Positions 51,545 through 60,294 of a stretch of DNA of 64,000 nt are shown in pieces; the first letter of the stretch is position 1, and each line of letters starts with the position of its first letter. Origin of the DNA: Rhodococcus oxybenzonivorans. Lineage in GTDB: Bacteria > Actinomycetota > Actinomycetes > Mycobacteriales > Mycobacteriaceae. The DNA is taken from the NCBI RefSeq assembly GCF_003130705.1, contig NZ_CP021354.1, forward strand, positions 5,332,001 through 5,396,000, in the 5' to 3' direction. The notes beneath the pieces were generated by a model that worked only from the letters and a program-made list of their open reading frames with translations, ran no database searches and had not been told where the DNA came from. Both the position numbers and the translations under genes were made by a program.

Positions 51545-51805
51545 CCGCCCGCGCCGCCGCAGTCGGTAACACCGACACAGTGTCGGCCGCCAACTCCGCC
51601 GGTGAGACCACCCGGATGTGTCCCGGAATTCGGGCTGGTGGAAAGTCTCTCCGATTCAGCGTGACGATCACCCCGGGTCCGCCGACGACGGCGGCCGGCA
51701 CAAGCCCTCAACGGCCATCGACAGCAGAAAGTCCCGCTGCAGGCTCGGCCAGAGAACACAGGTATCGAGAACTGCTGCGAACACCCCGGCAGCCCTGTCG
51801 ACCAC
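51545..51805 (-). pseudogene. Broken PIN-domain toxin
   Basis: The minus strand encodes the start of a PIN ribonuclease, [20 protein letters not shown] then [12 protein letters not shown], with the first metal-binding aspartate in LDTCVLWP. The frame then stops at PGSTOP. Directly after, in another frame, a PIN C-terminus [32 protein letters not shown] follows. The middle of the domain, with the other acidic residues, is missing, and no active toxin can be made. The gene follows the antitoxin in the usual order. The 216-base gap after the TetR gene holds only this relic. Confidence 0.7.
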
Positions 51806-52289
51806 CCATCGCAGTTGACCCGCCCCCACTGCGGGTGCGCCGACGCTCCGCGACCGCCCTTCGCGCGATCTTCAACTGCTCAGCCACCATCGCCGGATCG
51901 TCCTCGTCATCGATCTCGACAGCGGTCTGGGCGAGCGCCTCGTACTGGCGGGCCCGGCGCTGCTGCTGATACTCGAGCACATCGCGCAACAACAGCCGAT
52001 GCCGAGTGCCGACCTTCTCCGCCGGCAACTCCACCACATCGATCAGCCGGCGCACCGTCGGCCGGCTCACCCCCAGCAGATCCGCGGCCTGCTGCGTCGT
52101 CAACATCGTCGCCCGCGGCGCCACCGTCACCGCACGCCCGGCCTGCAATGCGGCCACAACCTGCTCGAGCGCCGAATGCACCTCCGCCGGCAACTCCACC
52201 TGATCATGCTCACCTGCACCGACCAACAGATACCGCAGCTCCACCCGGTCGCCGCGTCGCCGCTCATGCGCATCGAGGAACCCCACCAC
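51708..52289 (-). CDS. Excisionase-type helix-turn-helix antitoxin
   Basis: A MerR/excisionase-like DNA-binding domain is visible ([40 protein letters not shown]), followed by a helical tail ([20 protein letters not shown]). This is the antitoxin normally paired with a PIN toxin in actinobacteria. A GTG at 52289 is a likely start; an ATG at 52358 is possible. The frame reads past the expected end into the toxin coding region, since it lacks a stop after [11 protein letters not shown], so the antitoxin itself is probably extended by about 35 unrelated residues. Confidence 0.65.
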   Translation of the reverse strand: MVGFLDAHERRRGDRVELRYLLVGAGEHDQVELPAEVHSALEQVVAALQAGRAVTVAPRATMLTTQQAADLLGVSRPTVRRLIDVVELPAEKVGTRHRLLLRDVLEYQQQRRARQYEALAQTAVEIDDEDDPAMVAEQLKIARRAVAERRRTRSGGGSTAMGGRQGCRGVRSSSRYLCSLAEPAAGLSAVDGR

Positions 52290-52605
52290 CTCTGCCCAAC
52301 CCAGCGCCCTCTGCCGCCTGCGGCAGGTACGTGTGCTGATCCAACGTGGAGTGGACACGCACTTGCGCTTCCAGGCGTACGGCAGCGCAGACGGAAGCGC
52401 TGACCTCTACCAACGCCTCGAAGTCAGCGAAGTCCCCGTTACCGTGCCCGCACCCCTACCAGTGATCACCGCGCTCGACGGCCCGAGCGGCCACTCCGCC
52501 TGCCGAGCCGAAACGGACATTGTGCGATCTCCGCGGAACCCCTCCCAGGGGTACTTTCTTTCCCCCTCCGAGTCACCGACCACCCCCTTCCGGGGAGTTA
52601 TCGAA
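52290..52605. other. Intergenic stretch, no gene seen
   Basis: No coding sequence is evident. It contains the upstream region of the antitoxin on one strand and of the secreted protein on the other. A C-rich/G-rich run near 52583-52595 (CCCC..GGGG) could fold weakly. Confidence 0.4.
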
Positions 52606-52620
52606 CGCCGGCTTCCGGCG
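52606..52620. repeat. Inverted repeat before secreted protein gene
   Basis: CGCCGG-CTT-CCGGCG is a perfect 6-bp stem with a 3-base loop, 54 bases before the ATG at 52674. It may be a leader hairpin or a terminator for an upstream transcript. Confidence 0.4.
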
Positions 52621-52673
52621 AAAACTAGTAGTCGTCCGAGAACACCAAAACCCCGAACTTCAGGAGCCACAGA

Positions 52674-53048
52674 ATGTCCTCGACCACAACACGCACCGCA
52701 GCCGCAGCCGCAGCCGGCGTCGCCCTCGCCTTCGGTGCCGTGCTGGCCCAGAGTGCCACCGCCGCAGCAGTACCCACCGATGCCGCCGGACCGAAGTTCC
52801 CGCACACCTTCCAGGTGCGCGACCGCATCGGATGCGCCAACGCGTGGCCCATGGTCGCCTGCGATGCCCCCGACGAGGACGTCCCCGAGCAGGTCGAACT
52901 CTATGAGCCGGGCACCTCACTCACCCAGCCGGGAGGCGTCGACCTCTTCGGCAACTCCAGCGCCACGTACCACGCCGCGAACTACCCTCTCGAACCCGAC
53001 GACGGCGTGATCTCCCATTCCCTCGACCCCGACATGCCCTGGATCTGA
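52674..53048 (+). CDS. Secreted protein of unknown function, 124 residues
   Basis: A signal peptide is clear (MSSTTTRTAAAAAAGVALAF, then VLAQSATAAAVP with cleavage near residue 31). The mature protein has two cysteines in IGCANAWPMVACDAP, likely a disulfide, and is acidic at the C-terminus (DDGVISHSLDPDMPWI). I do not recognise the family. It is an isolated gene. Confidence 0.65.
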   Translation: MSSTTTRTAAAAAAGVALAFGAVLAQSATAAAVPTDAAGPKFPHTFQVRDRIGCANAWPMVACDAPDEDVPEQVELYEPGTSLTQPGGVDLFGNSSATYHAANYPLEPDDGVISHSLDPDMPWI

Positions 53049-53099
53049 CCACCGCCGGGCTCCGGCGCCGAGTTCCCCCCTCGCCGCCGGAGCACAACG

Positions 53100-53591
53100 G
53101 TGACGCGACACCGAGAGTTGCCGCCGCCGTCAGAGGCGGCCCCGACACCGCCCTGCTTGCCAAGCTGCAGCCGCCTATCCTTCCCTCCCACAACGGCCTG
53201 GCACAACGATTCGACGGACAGCATGACGGCGCTTTCCGTACCGTCCTCGGGCGAGCGCCGTGTCAACGGGTCGATCGTCATCACCCACACCAAGAATGAC
53301 CTGGCCGTGGGCGTCGCCTACCCGCTGGCCTTACGCATCGCCCGCGACAATGCCGCCGCACTCGGCGACCAGAACGACCCCTACGGCGGGATCGGACGCA
53401 ACGGCGCAAAACACACCCCCGAACTCGACAGAACCGAACAACTCCTACGGAAGGTGACCCCTCCGCACCAGCACACCTTCACACACAGCAAGGTTTTCAA
53501 TCTCCAGGCCGACGCGACGATCACCGACCACGGCGACGTCGCCAACCCAGCCGTAGCGCAAGCCCTGCGCGACGTGCTCCGGGTGCAGTGA
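53100..53591 (+). pseudogene. Frameshifted C-terminal fragment of a larger protein
   Basis: The frame from 53220 encodes RVNGSIVITHTKNDLAVGVA, YPLALRIARDNAAALGDQND and GGIGRNGAKHTPELD, ending in HGDVANPAVAQALRDVLRV. In the frame before it, in another register, RGGPDTALLAKLQPPILPSH, NGLAQRFDGQHDGAFRTVL follows the same protein logic and would join at about 53235-53260. The two parts together resemble the end of a large actinobacterial protein I know only as hypothetical, so this is taken as a frameshifted remnant. The upstream half of the gene is absent. Confidence 0.5.
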
Positions 53592-53647
53592 TCCCGCCGC
53601 CAGGCACGTCACCTTACGAGTTCGAAGAACTTACAGTTTCCGCGACA

Positions 53648-54010
53648 TCACGTGATGCGTCCGAGGATCACGGTGTGTACGTGGTGGGCCTTGTCGACGC
53701 CGCGGAAGTCGGCTTCGTATGTTGTCCCAGCGACGGCGAGGGCGATGCTGCTGGAGGAGAAGAATTGGCCGGCCCACGACTTGTTGCTGAGGAATGAGAT
53801 CGACCGGATGTGCTTGTAGGGGATGGACGTGATCGCGGTGCGCTTGCCGACGAAGCTCTTGTCCTGGATAACGACGCGCAGGTTCGTCATCCCGAGGAAA
53901 CCGGTACCCGCGCCGATGCAGTCGTAGACGGCGATAATTTGCTCACCGGGAAGGATTCCCTGTTCGACCTGCTTCAGCTGCTCCGACTTGTCGAAGATCG
54001 GTTCAGTCAT
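53648..54010 (-). CDS. PH-domain-like protein (bacterial PH)
   Basis: The 120-residue protein from ATG 54010 (AAGGAG 6 bases upstream) has alternating strands GEQIIAVYDCIGAGTGFLGM, TNLRVVIQDKS, TSIPYKHIRSISFLSNKS that fit the bacterial PH fold. Such domains bind lipids or partner proteins; the function is unknown. It is followed on the same strand, further upstream, by the class II amidotransferase. Confidence 0.65.
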   Translation of the reverse strand: MTEPIFDKSEQLKQVEQGILPGEQIIAVYDCIGAGTGFLGMTNLRVVIQDKSFVGKRTAITSIPYKHIRSISFLSNKSWAGQFFSSSSIALAVAGTTYEADFRGVDKAHHVHTVILGRIT

Positions 54011-54066
54011 GGCGACTCCTTCGATGTCGGTGCGGCAGTCCATTCTCGCAGAAAGAGGCCCTGCAC

Positions 54067-54900
54067 TCAGCCGGGTGAGATCGGCTCGAATGGGCGGATC
54101 TCATCCTGCCCGGGTCGAACGACCCCGGCGGAGGACTCGGGCACTTCGTTCCACGCACCTTCGAGGTCGCGGAGGGGTTCGGAGACCACTAAACGAGTCT
54201 CCCCACCCAGTTCGTGCAGGACCTCGACTTCGGGATGAAGTGCGCGCAGTTTCGCGATCTCGGTGGAGAAGAACAGCGACCTCGACTGCCGTTCACTCGA
54301 ATACCGGAAGGCCCACAGCGATTCACCCTCGGTGGTGGCGACGGTCATCTGCACCGGATGGTCGACACCGTGTGCACGGCCGACGTCTTCGACGAAGCCG
54401 ACCGCGCGGGCAACCGCACCGAAAGGATCGTCGGCGAGGCCGAAGGTCAGGGCGAGGAAAAACAACGTTTCGGAGTCCGTCGAACCCTCGATGTCGAGGA
54501 ACAGGGCCGGGTCGACGGCCATCACGAGGTCGCGTCTGATCTCGTGGAAACCCCGCAAGGCGCCGTTGTGCACCCACAGCCACCGGCCGTGCCGGAAGGG
54601 GTGACAATTGCTGCGCTGCACCGGAGTCCCCGTCGAAGCCCGCACGTGAGCAAGCATCATTCCCGTTCGCACCTGGCCGGCGATCTCCCGCAGGTTGCTG
54701 TCATTCCACGCCGGTTCGATGCTCTTGTACACCGCCGGCTCACTGCCTTCGCCGTACCAGCCGACACCGAATCCGTCACCATTGGTGGTCGTCGCCCCGA
54801 GACGTGAGTGCTGACTCTGATCGATCAGCGAGTGTTTAGGGCGGAACAACAGGTCCTCCGCGAGGATCGGTTCACCCGAGTAGGCCATCCACCGGCACAT
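54067..54900 (-). CDS. Class II glutamine amidotransferase-like protein (YafJ/EgtC type)
   Basis: The start was placed at ATG 54900 so that the product begins MCRWMAYSGEP, with cysteine 2 as the N-terminal nucleophile after methionine removal. This is the Ntn-hydrolase hallmark. Further family blocks are HSRLGATTTNGDGFGVGWYG, LAHVRASTG, SNCHPFRHGRWLWVHNGALR. The 277-residue length fits single-domain members that hydrolyse gamma-glutamyl or amide bonds. The substrate is not known and there is no operon partner. Confidence 0.85.
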   Translation of the reverse strand: MCRWMAYSGEPILAEDLLFRPKHSLIDQSQHSRLGATTTNGDGFGVGWYGEGSEPAVYKSIEPAWNDSNLREIAGQVRTGMMLAHVRASTGTPVQRSNCHPFRHGRWLWVHNGALRGFHEIRRDLVMAVDPALFLDIEGSTDSETLFFLALTFGLADDPFGAVARAVGFVEDVGRAHGVDHPVQMTVATTEGESLWAFRYSSERQSRSLFFSTEIAKLRALHPEVEVLHELGGETRLVVSEPLRDLEGAWNEVPESSAGVVRPGQDEIRPFEPISPG

Positions 54901-54939
54901 ACCTCGATCCAAGCACTCGCCACGAGCAGCGGGGCCGGA

Positions 54940-55145
54940 ACTGGGAAATCCTCATCGACAGCTGGTTCGTCCGTGTGGGGCCCGCCTCGACCTCGCCACC
55001 GTCAACGGACGCCCCTTCGCTGATTCAACGTGTATCCGCGCGAGGTCGAGGAGATCCTCCTCGACCACGACGCCGTCTCCCCGCTGCCGTCGTCGGCGTT
55101 CCCGACGACAGCCACGGCGAGGAGCCGGAAGTTGACACAGAAAGC
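54940..55145 (+). pseudogene. Acyl-CoA ligase remnant
   Basis: FNVYPREVEEILLDHDAV at about 55022-55075 is the hinge region after the D-R-K-D motif of AMP-forming acyl-CoA ligases. In the next frame AAVVGVPDDSHGEEPEV continues the same domain. A frameshift thus separates them, and neither the N-terminal ATP-binding part nor the C-terminal lysine region is present. It lies directly downstream of the convergent membrane hydrolase gene. Confidence 0.65.
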
Positions 55146-55157
55146 GCCGACAGACTG

Positions 55158-56873
55158 TCAACCGTCGGCACCCATCTCGGCGAGCTCGGTCCGCAGCCGC
55201 TCGTTGTCCGCCGAAGTCCAGCCGTCGGGCGGCAGGATCGCACTCCACGCATCGGCAATGTCGACGACGTAGGAATGTCCGTGTCCGTCCGGCACACCTG
55301 TGGACACCGCCATGTCCGCCGCGACCTGGAAGAACGTCACGAACGGGAACCACTGCGTGCTGTCGAGAACGTCGTAGCCACGCTCCTCCTTCAGCCAGTC
55401 CGGCTCGCGCAGTAGCAACTCCGGCGACCACCAGACGATCGGATCCGACGGGTGCTGCAGATAGACCATGCGCGGCCGCCCCCACGGGGCATCGGGGCGC
55501 GGCAGATCCTCCGCCGCCCGAGCCCCGAAGCGCACCGTCTCGCCCTGCTCGTACACCGGAAGCCATTCGGGTGAGCCCGGATCGCGGTTCGTGGTGACAT
55601 CGGTCCAGATCTCGTTCGCATTCGGTGGTCCGGTGAACAGCACACCGTCGGTGCGAGCTTCGACGTCGTCGACGTTGCCGAAAGCGCTTTCACCACCGAA
55701 GGAGCCGAGGCTCTCACCCATCACTACCAGCTTCGGACGGGACTCCGGTGGCAACTTCTTCCATTTATCGTAAACGGCGTCGAACAACGTCTCCCCGGCC
55801 TGGTGAGCCCGCTCCTTGTCGACGAGGAAGGACAGCCAACTCGGCAGATACGAGTACTGCAACCCGACCATCGCGGTATCGCCGTTGTACATGTACTCCA
55901 GCGAGGAGACGAGACTTTCGTTGATCCACCCGGTGCCGGTGGTGGTCGCCACGCCAACCACGGCACGATCGAACCCGCCGGCGCGTTCCAGCTCATCCGC
56001 CGCCACCTGGGCGTTCTCGCGGATCGAATCACCCCCACTAGCGAGCCCCGCGTAGGTTCGAATCGGCTCCACCGCGGCTCGACCGCCGTTGAACGCGGAC
56101 AAGTCTTCGACGGACGGGCCACGCGAAATGAACGAGCGACCCTGCCGTCCCAGTGAATCCCACGTCACCAGCGACTCCGGGCCGCCCGAACGCAGCGGTG
56201 ATGTGGGTGGCTCGTCACCGGCCTTGGTCTCCTGGTTGACGGCGGCGAATGAAGTATTCAGGCCAGACATGATCGCGCGAACTGCAGCCCCGTTGACCAG
56301 TGCGAAAACCAGCGCTACGACTATTACTCCGATCACGGTCGCCGAGATACGCCGGGGTACCACACGGCTGATCTTGCGTTCGACCCACCGCACGGCCCGT
56401 AGCAGCACCCGGGCCGTGGCAACCAACCCGACGTACACCAGCAACGCCACGATTCCCATGACGAGGTAACCCCACCACGGGAAGGGCGCGGCGCTCATGA
56501 TTTCCCGGAGCTGGTCCTGCCAGTTGCCGAACCACACCAGCATCACTGCGGTTCCGACGAGACCGATGACCGCCGCCGTCCGGCGAACCATGGTCTTCAC
56601 ACGGTCCGACGCCTCGCGCTGCACAAGGTAGCGCACGAACTTCGAGCCGAGAAACCCAACGGTGTAGCCGATTGCAGCCGACACACCGGTGACCAGTCCC
56701 TGAAAGAACGGCCCCCGAGGCAGAAGCGTCGGCGTCAACGACAGCCACACGAACAGTACGGCGATTACCAGTCCGCCGAATGCGTACCTGTCGGGAAGCC
56801 AGCGTCGATGCCCAGGCGGCCGCGCGGCGCCGATGTCGCGTCCGGGTGCGCTGTCGATCACATCGTCCGTCAT
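55158..56873 (-). CDS. Membrane alpha/beta hydrolase (Abhydrolase_9-like)
   Basis: The 571-residue protein has about five N-terminal transmembrane segments (for example AFGGLVIAVLFVWLSLTP, WWGYLVMGIVALLVYVGLV), then a soluble hydrolase domain with the nucleophile elbow VVMGESLGSFGG and an acidic/His end (GHGHSYVVDIADAW). The family is actinobacterial and its substrate is unknown. The ATG at 56873 was taken as start, but the one at 56894 (MERTRRAM) is possible. The catalytic domain probably lies outside or at the membrane surface. It is a single-gene unit. Confidence 0.82.
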   Translation of the reverse strand: MTDDVIDSAPGRDIGAARPPGHRRWLPDRYAFGGLVIAVLFVWLSLTPTLLPRGPFFQGLVTGVSAAIGYTVGFLGSKFVRYLVQREASDRVKTMVRRTAAVIGLVGTAVMLVWFGNWQDQLREIMSAAPFPWWGYLVMGIVALLVYVGLVATARVLLRAVRWVERKISRVVPRRISATVIGVIVVALVFALVNGAAVRAIMSGLNTSFAAVNQETKAGDEPPTSPLRSGGPESLVTWDSLGRQGRSFISRGPSVEDLSAFNGGRAAVEPIRTYAGLASGGDSIRENAQVAADELERAGGFDRAVVGVATTTGTGWINESLVSSLEYMYNGDTAMVGLQYSYLPSWLSFLVDKERAHQAGETLFDAVYDKWKKLPPESRPKLVVMGESLGSFGGESAFGNVDDVEARTDGVLFTGPPNANEIWTDVTTNRDPGSPEWLPVYEQGETVRFGARAAEDLPRPDAPWGRPRMVYLQHPSDPIVWWSPELLLREPDWLKEERGYDVLDSTQWFPFVTFFQVAADMAVSTGVPDGHGHSYVVDIADAWSAILPPDGWTSADNERLRTELAEMGADG

Positions 56874-57090
56874 GGCTCGTCGCGTCCTCTCCATGACGGA
56901 CGGACACTCGTCGTCCGCTATTTACCATTCTCCGTCATGCAGGGACCGGGACCTATCGAATCCACCGAGAATGCACGCCATCACGGGCCTGCCCCGAAAA
57001 TTACTACCACGGGTATGCGGCAGCCAACCGAAATAGCGAGGAACGCCCGTAGACCTCGCGACCGGCAGAGCCGTTGTTTCGAGACGACTT

Positions 57091-57564
57091 TCACCGCGTC
57101 GCAGTGCCGGTACCGCGAAGGTTCGCGTCTCTTGCTTCTCTCTCGGGATTCCACGTCGAGACTGCCCAGATGATGACGACGTCGAGAGCGATGATCAGCA
57201 GTGACCACACCGGGTAGTAGGGCAACCACAGGAAGTTCGCCACTATCGAGATGGCCGCGACGACGATGGCCGACACTCGGGCCCACCCAGCGCCTGTGAA
57301 AAGGGCTAGACCGACGATCGCGACGAGGACGCCGAGAATGATATGAATCCAGCCCCAGGTGGTGAGGTCGAATTTGTAGACGTAATTTATGCCGCTGACG
57401 AATACTTCGTCTTCGGCGACCGCCGCGATGCCTTGGAAAAACTGGATGATGCCGACGGTGACCATGATGACGGCGGCCGCCATCGACGTACCGGCCGCGA
57501 AAGCCTGTTTGCGGGAGTCATACTCAGAACTCGCTGGATTACTTCCGGCGGTGCGATCGGACAT
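57091..57564 (-). CDS. DUF7144-type membrane protein
   Basis: This 157-residue protein has four transmembrane segments. The middle block FDLTTWGWIHIILGVLVAIV and the strongly conserved NFLWLPYYPVWSLLIIALD are almost identical to those of the paralogue at 58244-58645. The N-terminal part is hydrophilic. The family is common in actinobacteria and has no known function. A DUF2252 remnant lies between the two copies. Confidence 0.75.
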   Translation of the reverse strand: MSDRTAGSNPASSEYDSRKQAFAAGTSMAAAVIMVTVGIIQFFQGIAAVAEDEVFVSGINYVYKFDLTTWGWIHIILGVLVAIVGLALFTGAGWARVSAIVVAAISIVANFLWLPYYPVWSLLIIALDVVIIWAVSTWNPEREARDANLRGTGTATR

Positions 57565-57639
57565 GGCTGACCCTTCCCGAGCTACGATGTACCGGTACCA
57601 TAATTATCTGCCGCCGCGTAGTGCGTTCGCGGCGAAATT

Positions 57640-58080
57640 GCCAATTCCCACCGACCAGCCCCGCAATCAGCGGCGGTGTGGTCACTATCCGCGGCCGCCC
57701 CTCCACCACGGTCGTCAACCTCGTCAGCCTGCGCGCTGTCGCGGCCGCGGGACTTCTCGATCGCCTTGCGGACGCGTTTGTGAGTCGAGAAATCCAGGAC
57801 GTCGCGAAGTTCGCGCACCTGGGCGGCCACGTCGATATGGGAGTACCAGACTTCCAGTTCGCCGCGCTCAGCCTGGGACGACATGGTCTCGCGGTATTCC
57901 GCGGCGCAGGCGAGGGCGGTTCGTCGTCGCCCACCACACCGAACGGAGTTCGGCGCCGAACCATTTCGCCATGTTCGAGGCGATCCACCCGCGTCGGCTG
58001 ATCGACGACGACGTGTCCCGCATCGGGGAAAGTTACTCGCTGGCCATGGCGTGCCTTTCCATTCATGATCTCGCGCATTC
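57640..58080 (-). pseudogene. DUF2252 protein remnant
   Basis: EYRETMSSQAERGELEVWYS, HIDVAAQVRELRD and RVRKAIEKSRGRDSAQA match the DUF2252 core. After GCGCAG (about 57738-57743) the register changes and LTRLTTVVEGRPRIVTTPPL follows, which is the next DUF2252 block. The upstream GDAHLGNFG part and the rest of the C-terminus are absent. The frame differences show a non-functional gene. The 680-base gap between 57564 and 58244 contains only this and the flanking promoters. Confidence 0.7.
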
Positions 58081-58243
58081 TGGCCCGACGTCAGCGTTTC
58101 GGGTGCAATCGGTCTCGAGCCGGATGATTCGGACCGCGCGTGCCCGATCGGAGTGGGTCGGCGAAAAAGCAGCCACCGTCTTGGGGATCGGAGGACACTG
58201 AAATTCACGAAGACCACTTCACACGTCGCCCGGGAAGGGAACG

Positions 58244-58645
58244 ATGATGTCCGAGGACTCGTTGGTCAAGCAGGGTGTGGCTAAGGGAACATCGATGGGC
58301 GGGGCAGTCCTGCTGGTCACGGTCGGGGTGCTCGAGTTCCTGCAGGGAATCTCCGCGGTCGCCAAGGACGATGTCATCGTCGTCGGCATCGAATACACCT
58401 ATCAGTTCGACGTCACCACCTGGGGATGGTTCCACCTCGTATTCGGCGTGATCGTCGCGGCCGTCGGCGCGGCGCTCTTCACCGGGGCGACATGGGCGCG
58501 AGTCGGTGCCATGATCCTGTGTGCCCTCTCGATCTTCGTGAACTTCCTGTGGCTGCCCTACTACCCACTGTGGGCAATCACGATCATCGCCCTGAACGCC
58601 GTCGTGATCTGGGCCGTCGCAACCTGGAACCCCGCCAAGATCTGA
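58244..58645 (+). CDS. DUF7144-type membrane protein
   Basis: The 133-residue protein with four transmembrane segments is a paralogue of 57091-57564, in opposite orientation. TTWGWFHLVFGVIVAAVGAA and FLWLPYYPLWAITIIALNAV are shared blocks. GGGAAGGGAACG precedes two adjacent ATGs (58244 and 58247), and the first was used. It is directly followed by a larger membrane protein gene 6 bases downstream, so they are probably cotranscribed. Function unknown. Confidence 0.8.
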   Translation: MMSEDSLVKQGVAKGTSMGGAVLLVTVGVLEFLQGISAVAKDDVIVVGIEYTYQFDVTTWGWFHLVFGVIVAAVGAALFTGATWARVGAMILCALSIFVNFLWLPYYPLWAITIIALNAVVIWAVATWNPAKI

Positions 58646-58651
58646 ACGGCG

Positions 58652-60061
58652 ATGACCGATGGCACCGGTACTCCCGCCAGTAGCTCACTCGACAACGACG
58701 AACGCGCCGAACTCTTACGCCTACGCGAGGAAGTCGCGGCGCTGCGCGGACACACCACCGGCACCACCACCGACATTCCCGCTCGAACGGTTCCGCGGCC
58801 ACCCCGGCACGGGCTGCGCTGGACGGCCGTAGCCATCCTGCTCGTGTTGGTGGCCGTGCTCGCAATCGCGTCGGTCACCGCACGTTTCACTCGCAGCCAG
58901 ATCCTCGACACCGACCGCTACGTCAGCACCGTGGCACCTCTGGGCGACGATCCGGCTGTCCAGGCCGAGATCAGCAATCAGGTCACCGACGAAATTTTCA
59001 CCCGAGTCGACGTCGAGGGACTGACCAAAGACGCCCTGACCGCACTGACCGACGTCTCGATTCTCGCCACGAATGCCCCCCGCCTCGACAAGGCCGTCGT
59101 CGGCCTCGCACCCGTGCTCACCAGCCAAGCAAGGAACTTCGTCCACGACACCGTCAGCTCACTCGTGCAGTCCCAGCAATTCGAAGACCTCTGGATCCAG
59201 GCGAACCGGTCCGCCCACGTTAGGCTCGTCGCGGTGATGACGGGGAATTACGGCCTCAGCTCCGTCGAAGTCGACCAAACCGGCACCGTCAGCATCTCCC
59301 TCGGCACCGTCATCGACAGGGTGAAGGCGGCACTGAACGAGAGAGGTTTTGCGTTCGCGGACAAGATCCCGTCCGTCGACAAGCAGTTCGTACTGTTTCA
59401 GTCACCGGAGCTGGTGAAGGCGCAACGGGCCGTCTCCGCCCTCGACAAAGTGTCGGCAATCCTGCCGTGGCTGGGAATCGCATGTGCCGCCGCCGCGGTC
59501 GCCGTCGCCCCCACCGGCCGCCGGCTCCGCGCCCTCGCCCTCGTCGGGCTGTCGATCGCAGTGGGGATGCTCATCCTCGCAATCGCGATCCTCATCGGAC
59601 GCGCGATTTACCTCGACAGCGTCCCACCCGACATTCTGTCGCCCGACGCGGCCACAGCCGTTATCGACACCGTCCTGGTACCGCTGCGCACGAGTCTGCG
59701 CGCCGTCGCAGTCCTCGGCCTGGTGATCGCCCTCGGCGCTTACCTCATCGGAGGCTCGTCGTCCGCGGCCACCGTGCGGCGCGGCTATGGGCAGGCACTC
59801 GACTTCGCCCGCCGATCCGGCAAAAGTGGGCCACCGAACGAGATCGAACGATGGGCGCATCAGCTTCGAGTTCCCCTGCGGTGCGCGATTATCGGTGTCG
59901 CTGCCCTGCTGCTGATGTTCTGGCGCTACCCCACCGGACTCGTCGTGTTGTGGATTGTGCTCGGCGCCCTGCTGGCGCTCGCGGTTTTAGAACTGGTCAT
60001 CCGGCCAGCCCGCACAGCCACTCCACAGAACACCGAATCTACGTCAGCGGCATCGCCTTGA
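58652..60061 (+). CDS. Multi-pass membrane protein of unknown function, 469 residues
   Basis: The 469-residue protein has an N-terminal segment at about residues 57-80 (GLRWTAVAILLVLVAVLAIA), a long extracytoplasmic-like region with SRQILDTDRYVSTVAPLGDD-type sequence, and three further hydrophobic segments near the C-terminus (ILPWLGIACAAAAVAVA, LALVGLSIAVGMLILAIAIL, AAVLGLVIALGAYLIGG-like). The topology resembles actinobacterial membrane proteins annotated only as hypothetical. It follows the DUF7144 gene with 6 bases between. Confidence 0.75.
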   Translation: MTDGTGTPASSSLDNDERAELLRLREEVAALRGHTTGTTTDIPARTVPRPPRHGLRWTAVAILLVLVAVLAIASVTARFTRSQILDTDRYVSTVAPLGDDPAVQAEISNQVTDEIFTRVDVEGLTKDALTALTDVSILATNAPRLDKAVVGLAPVLTSQARNFVHDTVSSLVQSQQFEDLWIQANRSAHVRLVAVMTGNYGLSSVEVDQTGTVSISLGTVIDRVKAALNERGFAFADKIPSVDKQFVLFQSPELVKAQRAVSALDKVSAILPWLGIACAAAAVAVAPTGRRLRALALVGLSIAVGMLILAIAILIGRAIYLDSVPPDILSPDAATAVIDTVLVPLRTSLRAVAVLGLVIALGAYLIGGSSSAATVRRGYGQALDFARRSGKSGPPNEIERWAHQLRVPLRCAIIGVAALLLMFWRYPTGLVVLWIVLGALLALAVLELVIRPARTATPQNTESTSAASP

Positions 60062-60294
60062 TCGCGGAGGCCCGACGTCTCGGCCCGGACTTGTAGTTCG
60101 AGTGCGTCTTCGAGGTTTGTGGTGCAGCTTGCGGACGTCGTGTTGATGAGGGCGCCGGAGCTGAGTTCGCTGACTGACCTCGCTGAAGGTCCCAGCGTTG
60201 CGCCGACATGCGCAACGTGTTGCAGTTGGCTCCCCCAGGTCAACGGGCATTCGGAGCGGCTGCCGCGTTATGGTGTGGGCGACTCTCCGTGGAG

